64,000 bases of DNA from Gibbsiella quercinecans. Its GTDB lineage: Bacteria; Pseudomonadota; Gammaproteobacteria; Enterobacterales; Enterobacteriaceae. A program made the position numbers and the translations under genes. The stretch lies in the NCBI RefSeq assembly GCF_002291425.1, contig NZ_CP014136.1:558001-622000 (forward strand). The letters are read 5' to 3'. This document shows positions 37,863 to 49,157 of this stretch, piece after piece (the stretch's first letter is position 1; each line of letters opens with the position of its first letter). Under the pieces are notes generated by a model. That model searched no databases, was not told the origin of the DNA, and saw only the letters and a program-made list of their open reading frames with translations.

Positions 37863-38807
37863 TCACTCAGATTTACAACCTGAGAGTTTTAAAGCCTGCG
37901 CAGCGACGTCAATGAATAGTTGCCGAAACCAGGCCGAGTCTCCCTTTGCTTCATCAACTCTACGATAAAGCATCGAGATCGGCTCAACCGGAAGATCGAG
38001 AGGTGCTGAAATGACACTCAGTCCATACAGTCGCGCCATACAATGCGCCACAGTCTCCGGAACGGTAGCTATCGCCGATACGGCCTGTAATACCGGACCA
38101 ACAGCTGAATAACGCGATACACTGGCAACCACCTCCCGCTTTATTCCTGCGTGTTCCAGAAAGACATCAATATCTCTTGCATCGTTGCCCACGGATGACA
38201 CGATGATGTGCTGCTGGCTGGCATACTCATTAATGCTGAGAGGCAACGTCAGTTTCAGCCGTCGGGGATCATAAAGACACTTCAAATGCTGATCAAACAG
38301 CGGCTGGCGGATATGCCACGATGCAGGCTTATCGTGCACGGCAACACTGAAATCATAAGCCCCTTCCTCCAGCAGTTGTACCGAATCACGCTTAGTCGCG
38401 GCAACCGCCACCACTCGCGCATGCGGTGCCAGTTCGCGAACACGTGCCGTTAATGCGCCGAAGAAAGCCATCTCCAGGTTATCGCATAATCCTACCCGAA
38501 ATTCCCCTTTCCAGGTGGCCGGCTCAAAGGCGTCCGGCAGTTGTACCGTACGCTCGATAGTGGCCAAAGCTCTGGCGATATCGGGCGCAATCGCCAGAGC
38601 ACGCGGGGTAGGTTGTAACCTGCGTCCCACCCGGATAAACAGTTCATCACCAAGCGCTTCCCGCAAACGGCCAAGAGCGCTGGAGAGTCCCGGCTGACCA
38701 ATAAACATCCGCTCTGCCGCACGGCTAACGTTCAGCTCTTCCATCAGGATGGAAAAGGCATAAAGGAGATTCAGGTCAAGACTTCGGAGGGTTGGTGTTT
38801 TCATCAT
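37863..38807 (-). CDS. LysR family regulator
   Basis: 314 residues. N-terminal SLDLNLLYAFSILMEELNVS and the recognition helix RMFIGQPGLSSALGRLRE are typical of the NodD/NahR-like LysR group; FRVGLCDNLEMAFF opens the effector domain. It is divergent from the small ORF/MFS/MBL unit and probably regulates it. Confidence 0.87.
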   Translation of the reverse strand: MMKTPTLRSLDLNLLYAFSILMEELNVSRAAERMFIGQPGLSSALGRLREALGDELFIRVGRRLQPTPRALAIAPDIARALATIERTVQLPDAFEPATWKGEFRVGLCDNLEMAFFGALTARVRELAPHARVVAVAATKRDSVQLLEEGAYDFSVAVHDKPASWHIRQPLFDQHLKCLYDPRRLKLTLPLSINEYASQQHIIVSSVGNDARDIDVFLEHAGIKREVVASVSRYSAVGPVLQAVSAIATVPETVAHCMARLYGLSVISAPLDLPVEPISMLYRRVDEAKGDSAWFRQLFIDVAAQALKLSGCKSE

Positions 38808-38951
38808 TTTTAGAGATAGTTTATATTCCTATTATCAATTTCCCAGATATAAATCAATCTGTCAATATTTCGCCATCGCCCGACTGTTAACAAATCCGGT
38901 TTTCCTCCCATGACAATTTATCCCGTCCCCTGTCGGACGCAAGGAGTTTAT

Positions 38952-39026
38952 ATGCTTAAATTTCATGTAATTACTGTATTTTCGTCTTCGGGATTCGGCT
39001 TCATTTATCAGGCGCCCGCATCATGA
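38952..39026 (+). CDS. 24-residue upstream ORF coupled to the MFS gene
   Basis: AAGGAG lies five bases before an ATG that opens MLKFHVITVFSSSGFGFIYQ and ends with a TGA overlapping the ATG of the MFS gene (ATGA). The MFS gene has no good ribosome site of its own, so this ORF probably delivers ribosomes to it. It could be a leader peptide or the stub of a lost gene. Confidence 0.55.
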   Translation: MLKFHVITVFSSSGFGFIYQAPAS

Positions 39027-40213
39027 CGGATTCACGCTATAACGCCGCCGGAAAATTGCCGAATGGTCGCGTTCTCAGCCATGGGTTGGTATTGATAATG
39101 TCCGCAGCGACAGGGATCGCCGTAGGTAGCCAGTATTACAATCAGCCTCTGCTGGGCATGATTGCTGATGATTTCGGCACCGCCTCCGGTCTGGTTGCCA
39201 CAACCACTCAAATCGGCTATGCCCTGGGCCTCATCCTGCTTGTGCCGCTTGGCGATAAGATGGAGCGACGTACGCTGATACTGTTCCAGTGCCTGGGACT
39301 GGCGTTAGCGATGGTTGCCGCAAGCCTTTCCCCCGGATTATACAGCCTTGCATTCTCCTCCGTGCTGATCGGCATGTTTGCCACCATCGCTCAACAGATG
39401 ATCCCACACGCAGCCGGGCTCACATCCTCCCCCCAGCGTGAACGAGCTCTGGCAACGATTACCAGCGGACTTCTGGTGGGCGTGCTGGTTGCGAGAACCG
39501 TCGGTGGTTTTGTGGGTGCCTGGTACGGCTGGCGTTCTGTATTCCTGCTGGGGGCCGTGCTGTCTGTGCTGATGATGGCTTGCCTTGCAGTAAAGCTGCC
39601 GCGGAGCCAGTCGGATTCGCGGCTCCCCTACCTCAAATTACTCAGTTCACTGTTTGTACTGGCACGCTCCGAGCCTGTTCTCAGGAAAGCGGCACTGACG
39701 CAAAGCCTGCTGTTCTTTGGCTTCAGTGCATTCTGGACGATTTTGGCCCTGCTACTCCAGACGCCCCGTTTTGGGCTGAACAGCGGTATTGCTGGTCTGT
39801 TCGGGATAGTGGCGCTTGCTGGAGCTGCGCTGGCTCCTTTTTGCGGTCGTATCGCGGGTAAACGAGGTCCACAGGGCGCCGTACGTCTTGGCGTTATTCT
39901 GGTCGTTGCCAGTTTCCTTCTGATGATCCCGTTGCAAAACCTTATCGGGCTGGGCATCGGCGTGATCCTTATGACTACTGGTCTGCAAATTTCTCTGATC
40001 AGTCATCAGACGATTGTTCTTGCCGCGGCCGGAAGTGCCCGTGGCCGTTTTAATACCGTGTTCATGGCGGCACAGTTCGCTTTCGGCGCGGCCGGTTCCG
40101 CCGCTGCCAGCGTTGCCTGGGAACATGGGGGATGGACCGCAGTAATGATAATGTCGGCAGCGTTCTCTCTCCTGGCTATGTGTCTGCAATCCATCCGTAT
40201 TCCAAAACATTAA
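39023..40213 (+). CDS. MFS transporter (12-helix, DHA1-like)
   Basis: 396 residues with about 12 hydrophobic segments. Motif A appears as LVPLGDKMERRTLI; SATGIAVGSQYYNQPLLGMI and IGYALGLILLVPLG at the N-terminus are typical of YnfM/AraJ-like exporters. Translated from an ATG inside the stop of the short upstream ORF. Followed after 63 bases by an MBL-fold hydrolase and divergent from a LysR regulator, a common resistance or detoxification layout. Confidence 0.9.
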   Translation: MTDSRYNAAGKLPNGRVLSHGLVLIMSAATGIAVGSQYYNQPLLGMIADDFGTASGLVATTTQIGYALGLILLVPLGDKMERRTLILFQCLGLALAMVAASLSPGLYSLAFSSVLIGMFATIAQQMIPHAAGLTSSPQRERALATITSGLLVGVLVARTVGGFVGAWYGWRSVFLLGAVLSVLMMACLAVKLPRSQSDSRLPYLKLLSSLFVLARSEPVLRKAALTQSLLFFGFSAFWTILALLLQTPRFGLNSGIAGLFGIVALAGAALAPFCGRIAGKRGPQGAVRLGVILVVASFLLMIPLQNLIGLGIGVILMTTGLQISLISHQTIVLAAAGSARGRFNTVFMAAQFAFGAAGSAAASVAWEHGGWTAVMIMSAAFSLLAMCLQSIRIPKH

Positions 40214-40276
40214 ATACACAAATACCCGCAGGCACACCTGCCACACACCCGTTTTTTGATACCACAGGAGCTTAAT

Positions 40277-41122
40277 ATGATTGAAGAACATCAGATTGGT
40301 GAATTTACACTCATGACATTGCTTGATGGGATATTTCTCTGCGACACGGATTTTATCCCTGCCGCCAAATCCGAAGAAGGGGAAACCCTGTTCAAAAGCG
40401 TGGGACTGCCTGCTGTCGGTCCATCGCCTGAACCCATCAACGCCTTTGCGCTGAAAAAGGGGGATCAGCTTTGGCTGATTGACGCGGGTTGCGGCCGGGA
40501 ACTGGGCCCGCGATTTGGCAAGGCACCGGCGGCACTGCAAAAAGCGGGCTTCACGCTGGCTCAGGTCGGGGGGATCATTTTGTCCCATCTGCATGAGGAC
40601 CATATCGGAGGGTTAATTAACGAAGACGGCACACCACTCTATCCTCAGGCCACACTGTTTATTTCACAGGAAGAGTTAGCCTTCTGGACCAGTGCGTCTT
40701 CGCAGGAACACTATCCGCATCTGGCAGAATCGGGGCTTTTTTCTCTGATAGCGTCGGTGCTGCAGGCTTATGAAGGCTCGGTGAAGGCGGTTGCCGCGAC
40801 TGGAGAAGTGATGCCGGGGGTACATCTGGTGCCGCTGCATGGTCATACACCCGGTCATAGCGGCATTGAAATCACCGATGGCAACCAGCGTTTACTCATC
40901 TGGGGAGATGTTATCCATTCGACGTTACTCCAGCTACGGTATCCGCAATGGAGTATCGGGTTCGATATGGATCCTCCTCAGGCACTGGCTACCCGCTTAC
41001 AGTTACTGGTCAGGTTGGCAACCGAAGACACGCTTGTCGCTGGCCCGCATGTGATGGGAATGGGGAAGATCCGCGACTGCTGTGAGGGTGGGTATACCTT
41101 GCATCAGCACAACCCAGCATAG
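40277..41122 (+). CDS. MBL-fold metallohydrolase
   Basis: 281 residues. Metal motif HLHEDHIGG, then HGHTPGHSG and [11 protein letters not shown] give the full zinc-ligand set. Resembles lactonase-like MBL enzymes of MFS-linked clusters. The ATG at 40277 has AGGAG eight bases upstream. In operon with the preceding MFS gene. Substrate unknown. Confidence 0.9.
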   Translation: MIEEHQIGEFTLMTLLDGIFLCDTDFIPAAKSEEGETLFKSVGLPAVGPSPEPINAFALKKGDQLWLIDAGCGRELGPRFGKAPAALQKAGFTLAQVGGIILSHLHEDHIGGLINEDGTPLYPQATLFISQEELAFWTSASSQEHYPHLAESGLFSLIASVLQAYEGSVKAVAATGEVMPGVHLVPLHGHTPGHSGIEITDGNQRLLIWGDVIHSTLLQLRYPQWSIGFDMDPPQALATRLQLLVRLATEDTLVAGPHVMGMGKIRDCCEGGYTLHQHNPA

Positions 41123-41164
41123 TCCCAGGGTGCCCCATGGCCACAGGCGCTTTCTGTTTTCATG

Positions 41165-41189
41165 AAGAGGCCTTTTCGAAGGCCTCTGG
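41165..41189. repeat. perfect hairpin AGAGGCCTT/AAGGCCTCT
   Basis: Nine-base stem with a four-base TTCG loop, 43 bases after the MBL hydrolase stop. No T run; may protect or end that transcript. Confidence 0.5.
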
Positions 41190-41204
41190 GCTGACGCCAA
41201 CTGA

Positions 41205-41386
41205 ACGGGCTCCATATATACCACCCGGCGGATGTCGTCCTGGTGCCGGACCAGCATCGGGTAGGTGTTCCAGACCCCGATGTCGTGTGCCACCAAATCA
41301 AATTGCTTGCCACCGCTGAAATGGGTGACCAGCTTGTACGCTGGCTCCGAGAATGAGCTTGTTGACAACAGGTTTGAACATAACAA
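41205..41386 (-). pseudogene. alpha/beta hydrolase fragment
   Basis: Minus-strand frame encodes [20 protein letters not shown] and [20 protein letters not shown], the nucleophile-strand region of epoxide-hydrolase-like alpha/beta hydrolases. Both ends are missing, and sequence after VVYME is unrelated. Confidence 0.75.
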
Positions 41387-41458
41387 TGAAATCCTTTGTG
41401 GAATGGAGGGTGAAAGAAGAAAGAGGTATTCCTGAAACTCGGCTGATGTACCGTCAGT

Positions 41459-42489
41459 TCAGTGTCCGGTGCTGCTTGTGCGCGGGCCGGGACGAAATCC
41501 GTGCGCCCTGGCCGACCATGCGATGAGCAAGCCAATCACCAGCAACACGGCCAGCGCCCAGGGGAAAGTGCGCGCCCCCCAGCGATCCAGAAGCACGCCG
41601 CCCAGAACACCGCCGCCAGCAATCACGCTGTTCCATGCCACAACATTCATCGACAGCGCCACGTCGGCACCATTGCCGGCAGCATCCGCCAGAGCGGTCT
41701 GCAGTAGGGTCGCCGCACCACCGAAGGTCAACCCCCAAACTGCCACGCCTATGTAGACGGCCGCCGGGACAGTAGCCAACCAGACGAAAAGCAGCGATAC
41801 GATGAGGAACGTGGCCAAGCTGACCAGGACAGTGCTGCGCAAGTGGCGCTCCACCAGCCGACCGGTAATCCCGATCCCCAGCAGCGCGGCAATACCGAAA
41901 ACAAGCAACACCACGTCGACCCGGTCAAGCAGCCCAGCCTGCGCCACGAACGGGGCGACATAGGTATAGAGGATGTTGTGGGCTAACATCCAGGCCATGA
42001 CCGTGGCGAGCACCGGACGCACACCCGGCGTGATGAGCACCTTGCGTAATGCCATGCGTTCGCGCCCGGACTGGCCAGGGTAATCAGGTACCCTGGTCAG
42101 TACCCAAACGATGAGCACAAGAGTCAACGCGGACATGACGCCGAACGCACTTCGCCAGCCTATGACGCCGCCCATCCAGGTACCCCCAGAGACAGAGCAA
42201 CAGGCGTGCCGACCATCGCGATCGCCATCGCCCGGCCCTGTTGATGGGGCTGCACCATGCGCCTTGCATAACCCGCCAGCAGACTCCAGGCCAGGCCGGC
42301 TGCGACGCCGGCAAGAAAGCGCGCAATCAACGTGAGCCAGTAATTCGACGACAGCGCGGTGATGGAGTTGAACACTAAAAAGCCGATAATTGTGAGCAGC
42401 AGCACATTGCGTCGCCGCCAGCCGCGGGTGGCGATGGTCAATGGAATGGCCGCCAGTACCGAGCCGATTGCAATGCGTCGCGCATTCAT
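41459..42489 (-). pseudogene. frameshifted, N-terminally truncated MFS transporter
   Basis: Two overlapping minus-strand frames make one 12-helix MFS protein: the first (WRRRNVLLLTIIGFLVFNSI ... MVGTPVALSLGVP) changes frame near 42170 into GTWMGGVIGWRSAFG and runs on to the C-terminus at 41459. The first helix and motif A region before it are missing. Around the break GGTACC occurs once where a usual ...GVPLGTW would code it twice, so a deletion between repeats is likely. Confidence 0.85.
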
Positions 42490-42572
42490 TCGTCTGTATG
42501 GTTATCCTCCTCAAGCGATGAGGCGTGCCGTCCGTGTAGGCTCAACTCTTACATACCCTTTAGGATCTACCC

Positions 42573-43130
42573 ATGAATGATGCTGGACTGCCAGAAAATC
42601 GCTGTCGGATTGAGAATGTGTCCGACAACCGCGCTGGGAGGGTTTTCCGTAAGGGCTATCGACCCGGTTAAAACACCTCCCGGCAAGTGCCGCCTCGGGG
42701 TGGCGCGATTCATGTGCTTTCTGTCAGTCAATGGGCAAACGCCATGCTGGAAAGATCACATCCTTCCCCAACTCGACCGACCAGAGATGTGCCAGCCCCA
42801 GCGGTGGTGCGATCGATGGCGGACAGAATGGATCGGCCCCAAGCCATTCAGATTCTCGCTCCACTGCTGATTCAAGAACTGAGCTATTGGCTGCTTGTTG
42901 GCCCTGCGGGAGGCATGATTATCGCCATGACCGCTGGGACCAGGCCACAAGCACGATAGGCCAGTTGTGAGAACAGTTCTCCAAACTGCTCCGGATTGCC
43001 GACATGGCCGCCGAAGCTAGTCTGAGCCCTTCCGCCTTTCATCGCCAGTTCAAAGCAGTAACGTCGATGACGCCCATTCAATATCAGAAGCAACTTATGA
43101 AGTGGAAAAAAGGGGGAGTTTATGAAGTGC
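42573..43130 (+). pseudogene. AraC family regulator remnant
   Basis: Fragments in more than one frame: a start MNDAGLPENRCRIENVSDN, then the N-terminal domain piece QAIQILAPLLIQELSYWLLV and GPAGGM, and finally the second helix-turn-helix LSPSAFHRQFKAVTSMTPIQ. Stops and frame changes separate them. It probably once regulated the neighbouring MFS or SDR genes. Confidence 0.8.
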
Positions 43131-43171
43131 CTGGCCAGATGAAGCAGGAGCAGTCCCGCTTCTCTGGCGCG

Positions 43172-43990
43172 TTAGGTATTCGTGTGACCGGCCGCCAATA
43201 CGCGCTTGGAGATGTTGGCCACGACGCGGCGAGGGGCAAACCGTGTCGACAGCGCGCGCAAGAAATTCTTCCTGCCTACGATCTTGGAGAGGCCGCCGCG
43301 AAGCATCAGCTCGATGCCCTGTTTCGCAACGTCAGCGGGCTCGTCCCGATTTTGGAAATGACCGGTGGTGATGCCCTGCGCATCCACGGCGCGGAAGAAG
43401 CCAGTGGCCGTAGGACCTGGTGACAGGCAGCTTACGCTGACGCCATGGTCTTCAAACTCCTTCGCAATAGCTTCGGAGAAGTTCAGGACAAAGGATTTAG
43501 AGGCGCCATAAGCTGCGAAATATGGTGAGGGTTGATAGGCGGCCGTCGAAGCGATGTTCAAAATCTTCCCCGAACGCCGGGCCAGCATATCGGCACCGAA
43601 CAGACGGCAGAGAGCCGATACCGTGACGACATTCAGCTGCAGCATGCTCTCCAGCTCTGCGCTATCAAGCGCGGCGTGGTTACCATAGAGCCCTACACCC
43701 GCGTTGTTGATGAGCCAATCAACAACGATGCCAAGGTGTTTCACTTCGTCGTAGAGTTGGGCTGCCGCGCCCGCATTTCCCAGGTCGACCGCGATTGCAT
43801 GAACCTGGATGCTGTGCTCGGTGCGCAAAGTGCCCGCAAGCTGATCAAGCTCTGGCCGGCGTCGACCGACGAGAACAAGGTCGCAATGGCGGGCTGCAAG
43901 CTGCCGAGCCATCTCCCGACCGATTCCGGAACTCGCGCCCGTGATGAGCACGACAGGATTTTCTACGGGGTTCTGGCTGTTCATGGTCAT
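43172..43990 (-). CDS. short-chain dehydrogenase/reductase
   Basis: 272 residues. Cofactor motif LITGASSGIGREMA, NNAGVG, and the catalytic Ser-Tyr-Lys in IASTAAYQ...YGASKSF. NADP-type (arginines in VGRRRPEL). The start could also be the ATG two codons later. Intact although its surroundings are decayed; divergent from a truncated tetR, its probable former repressor. Substrate unknown. Confidence 0.9.
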   Translation of the reverse strand: MTMNSQNPVENPVVLITGASSGIGREMARQLAARHCDLVLVGRRRPELDQLAGTLRTEHSIQVHAIAVDLGNAGAAAQLYDEVKHLGIVVDWLINNAGVGLYGNHAALDSAELESMLQLNVVTVSALCRLFGADMLARRSGKILNIASTAAYQPSPYFAAYGASKSFVLNFSEAIAKEFEDHGVSVSCLSPGPTATGFFRAVDAQGITTGHFQNRDEPADVAKQGIELMLRGGLSKIVGRKNFLRALSTRFAPRRVVANISKRVLAAGHTNT

Positions 43991-44037
43991 GGGCTCACAG
44001 ATGACAAATGGGTGCTTATATCTAAATGATTTTTAGA

Positions 44038-44055
44038 TTGTAGTCTATACAATGT
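44038..44055. promoter_or_regulatory. operator-like palindrome between SDR and truncated tetR
   Basis: TTGTA-GTCTA-TACAA is an inverted repeat in the divergent promoter region. The same TTGTAGTCTATA 12-mer occurs at 37474-37485. Confidence 0.5.
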
Positions 44056-44074
44056 CAAGATAGATGTGGTTTCC

Positions 44075-44218
44075 ATGGGAAGACTGACCAAGAAAGCAGG
44101 TGCTTATCACCACGGCAACCTTCGCAGCGCGCTGCTCGATGCGGCCGTGAAAAAAGAAGTTGGCGCATACTCAATGAGCAGCAACGGTACCGTCCCATTC
44201 CAGACAAAATATACATAA
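44075..44218 (+). pseudogene. truncated TetR regulator
   Basis: The first 27 codons (MGRLTKKAGAYHHGNLRSAL LDAAVKK) are the start of a TetR protein of the HHGNLRSALLDAA type. It then runs into unrelated sequence and stops at 47 residues, so both the recognition helix and ligand domain are gone. Confidence 0.8.
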
Positions 44219-44349
44219 ATAACACTAACGAAAAAAACCACTAATTCACTAAACATCTTTAGCGTGGGATTAATTATAATCTGACATTCCCCCCATCCAA
44301 TTGCGGCTGAATATGCGTTCTTACTTTCATCAATTGGTTAAGGCTTGGA

Positions 44350-44370
44350 TTCAGGTCCCGTCAGGGGCCA
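44350..44370 (+). other. attR candidate (degenerate tRNA-Asn end)
   Basis: TTCAGGTCCCGTCAGGGGCCA resembles the tRNA-Asn end TTCGAGTCCAGTCAGGGGAGCCA in the same orientation, with a few changes and a two-base gap. It is followed at once by a strong terminator, as the original tRNA would have been. Confidence 0.45.
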
Positions 44371-44378
44371 TTTTAGAG

Positions 44379-44409
44379 AAACCAGATACCTACGGGCGTC
44401 TGGTTTTTT
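44379..44409 (+). terminator. terminator downstream of attR
   Basis: AAACCAGA pairs with TCTGGTTT and is followed by further T. It probably ended the tRNA-Asn transcript before the island entered. Confidence 0.75.
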
Positions 44410-44590
44410 GCTTTTCATCAATGGGCTATTCCTTCCCCCACGTCTACACCCGCCGGTTAAAACCCACTCAAGCTGCATAACTGTGCTGGTAAAAGTACGG
44501 GTAAAGCTGGTTCTATTTCGTTTTTACCAGTAGATACTGATTTCAACCTATTCCTGTCAGCGCGATGACGTAATACCATCAGGCGATCCG

Positions 44591-45361
44591 TTAGCGAACG
44601 ATTTCTGCCAGTTTGCTATCTCCGATGAGACGCTGCCACGCACACTCTATTTCTTCAGGAACATCAACATGGCCTATGAATCCTGCCCCTAATGGGCCGT
44701 AACCAGACACATCATCACGAAGACGTTTCACCTCACCTAATATCATTGAAATGTAGCGATTAAGCGCCCATACGCCGCAAAATTGCGCACCAGTAATAAT
44801 CGGCTTGTTACCGGCCATGATTAAATGGGGTTTAAAAACCGGCCAGTTAATAAAACGCCCCGCAATATTTTTCTTCTTCCAACTGAATTCGAAAGATTCA
44901 TAAGTCCTGCGCTGCATCAGGGGATCTTGCACAAGGATGATCGTTGATGGCGCCAAATTATGCTGCAATATCAGCTCCCTACTGAAATCAGCGTTTTGAC
45001 CACAGTTGGTTGATTGATTCTCAATAAAAATCTTATTTTTCGGTATGGCGAAAATTCGCTCGGCAATATCCGCAAGGATCTCCGCTTCACTTTTATCTTC
45101 GATTTCAATGGCAGTGGTCAGGGGATTATTTTTAACTGCCTGCCGCAGAAGCGCCGTCGAATGCCCTATACCCCCACTAAAAAGTACCGGAATCCCGGTT
45201 TCAGCAATAAACCGCATAGCGCCGGTAATATTAGGCATGATCGCATGGCCTGCCAGGATTAGCAGATCCGGGCTGATACTTTCAGCAGCAGCCAGTTCGT
45301 CAGGTGAAAGCCAATCAGCCAGCATATTCAGATCATGGATTACGCCACTAGATAAATTCAT
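44591..45361 (-). CDS. ydcF: YdcF family (DUF218) protein
   Basis: 256 residues, similar to E. coli YdcF throughout: ILAGHAIMP, LFSGGIGHST, ENQSTNCGQNADFS, LVQDPLMQRRTYESF and LRDDVSGYGPLGAGFIGHVD. YdcF binds S-adenosylmethionine; its reaction is not known. AGAGG lies six bases before the ATG. Confidence 0.93.
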   Translation of the reverse strand: MNLSSGVIHDLNMLADWLSPDELAAAESISPDLLILAGHAIMPNITGAMRFIAETGIPVLFSGGIGHSTALLRQAVKNNPLTTAIEIEDKSEAEILADIAERIFAIPKNKIFIENQSTNCGQNADFSRELILQHNLAPSTIILVQDPLMQRRTYESFEFSWKKKNIAGRFINWPVFKPHLIMAGNKPIITGAQFCGVWALNRYISMILGEVKRLRDDVSGYGPLGAGFIGHVDVPEEIECAWQRLIGDSKLAEIVR

Positions 45362-45572
45362 AACGACCTCTTTCTTTGTCGCTCTGGGAATCCCCCCCCT
45401 AAAACAACCGATGTCGAGCGATAGCCAATACCCATATCAATAAGTTACAGGAAATGATCTTACCCACGAAGAGTGGACACGTTGTTAAACGAGTAAAGCC
45501 GTTAACAACCTGAACCATGACGCAAGCAAAATCCATGAAAAAGACATCACGTAATCAATATACGCCAGCAAA

Positions 45573-45695
45573 GCACAGCTTCTGAGCGTGAGCAACAACT
45601 GGCCACGGGAAATGCCCACCTTAAACGCCAGCTCGCCGAGCGGGAGGGTATGAAAAAGTGGTATTCGGGTACATTGAATGGATTACAACGAAATT
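45573..45695 (+). pseudogene. possible IS3-family OrfA fragment
   Basis: Plus-strand frame with ASEREQQLATGNAHLKRQLA, like the leucine-zipper end of IS3-type OrfA proteins, then GMKKWYSG and a stop. No inverted repeats or helix-turn-helix remain. Confidence 0.4.
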
Positions 45696-45811
45696 GATTG
45701 CAACCGACATCGACGGCATCGTGCCAATGGCGGGTTGGGACCGATACAATTTGAGGAAAGAAACCTCGTGAAGGTGTGTCCAACGTTACCGAGCAAGACC
45801 GCCTATGGTAA

Positions 45812-45846
45812 GGAACCGCCTTCTTGGCGGCTCCTGTGTTTTTTTC
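45812..45846 (+). terminator. intrinsic terminator, orphan
   Basis: GGAACCGCC-TTCTT-GGCGGCTCC followed by TGTGTTTTTTT. One mismatch in the stem. No intact gene precedes it on this strand. Confidence 0.6.
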
Positions 45847-45881
45847 TTACTTTTTCCTGATATAATTCAAGTACTTTAATC

Positions 45882-46473
<592 letters not shown>

Positions 46474-46476
<3 letters not shown>

Positions 46477-46761
46477 CACTTCAGACTTTTTCATCTCATA
46501 CAATTTACCGTGATGTTCGCGGTAGTCCACCATTTCGCCGCCAACCTGCAACAGGCCGCGATCGATGCGCTCCAGATGATTCATACAACGCAGAAAGGTG
46601 CTTTTACCGAAACCCGATGGCCCCAGGATGCAACACACACGGCCATACTACACGATCAGATCGATACAGTTCACCACCGAGAGATCGCCATACGATTTTT
46701 CGATACCCCTTGCCACAACGGCGAACTGGCTTGGCATAACGGGTGAATAGGTTGTGGCCAT
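46474..46761 (-). pseudogene. amino-acid ABC transporter ATPase remnant
   Basis: Intact ATG (MATTYSPVMPSQF), then VARGIEKSYGDLSVVN, an in-frame TAG at 46648-46650, and Walker A ILGPSGFGKSTFLRCMNHLE as in GlnQ/HisP proteins. It is cut off at KSEVARQ and fused to the aldehyde dehydrogenase remnant. Confidence 0.85.
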
Positions 46762-46762
46762 A

Positions 46763-47035
46763 TCAACAACTCTTTTCCGGTTGATCCTGCGTAACTGATG
46801 CGGTGACGCTGGAGCGCTGTTCACTCTTGGCGAAGTATTTTTCCAGGTAGTGTTGCAGCACAGAAAGCACCGTGGTCAGCACTAGATACCAGAGCAAGGC
46901 CACGATCAGCAGCGAGATGGTTTGAAAGTTGTTGGTGTAAATCAGCTGTGCTGAATAAAGCAGATCCTGCATCGCAATTACGCTGACCAGCGAGGTGGTT
47001 TTGAGCATTCCAATCAGTTGGCCTGTCGCGTCAGT
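46763..47035 (-). pseudogene. amino-acid ABC transporter permease, C-terminal remnant
   Basis: GQLIGMLKTTSLVSVIAMQD and LLYSAQLIYTNNFQTISLL are the end of a HisM/GlnP-type permease. The N-terminal two thirds are missing. Its stop lies just before the ATPase ATG, so the two were one operon. Confidence 0.85.
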
Positions 47036-47040
47036 ATGGC

Positions 47041-47190
47041 CTGAAAGCACTACGCGAAAGTGGCGGTCTGGTTAAATCCGCTGAGGAACATCAACCCATC
47101 CTTGATGCGATGCTGGCAGGCGACACGGAATTAACCGGCCAACTGATGAAAAAACACCTCAGCCATATGGTGGGTGACTGGGCGGGTTAA
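47041..47190 (+). pseudogene. GntR (FadR/FCD) regulator, C-terminal remnant
   Basis: Plus-strand frame without a start: SAEEHQPILDAMLAGDTELT then GQLMKKHLSHMVGDWAG and stop, the last helices of an FCD ligand domain. It abuts the permease remnant head to head. Confidence 0.7.
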
Positions 47191-47324
47191 GAATGTTCAC
47201 ACTGTTACGGCTTGCGCATAGCGATGTGCCCACTTTACGTGGGTAAGATCAGTCTCCTCATGCCGTTCCGCCAGTTGGCGCTTCAAGCACGTACTACTGA
47301 TAGGGATTACCGATAACGATAAAG

Positions 47325-47352
47325 GCTCTCCACCGGGACGGCGGAGAGCTCA
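47325..47352 (-). terminator. hairpin after the porin gene
   Basis: On the minus strand AGCTCTCCGCC pairs with GGTGGAGAGCC, followed by TTTATC, a few tens of bases after the porin stop. Confidence 0.55.
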
Positions 47353-47374
47353 GGATTTTTCTCACCGCGTGAAA

Positions 47375-49065
<1,691 letters not shown>

Positions 49066-49157
49066 TGAAGGGATGGATAAATTAAATTATCAGTATCGTT
49101 TTATTTACTGCGACGAAAACCACGCTCGCCGCAACTGACTCTATTTATCAGCTTTAT

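Larger units (their letters stand above)
44219..44590. other. right end of the island, no gene
   Basis: 372 bases. It contains the attR candidate and a terminator; no reading frame is supported. Confidence 0.5.
45362..45881. other. 520 bases with IS debris
   Basis: Contains the coiled-coil fragment of an IS3-type OrfA and a terminator; otherwise nothing was recognised. Confidence 0.4.

Noticed and set aside
33919..44370. an active mobile island
   Set aside because: The integrase has lost its catalytic domain and no other recombinase or complete insertion sequence was found.
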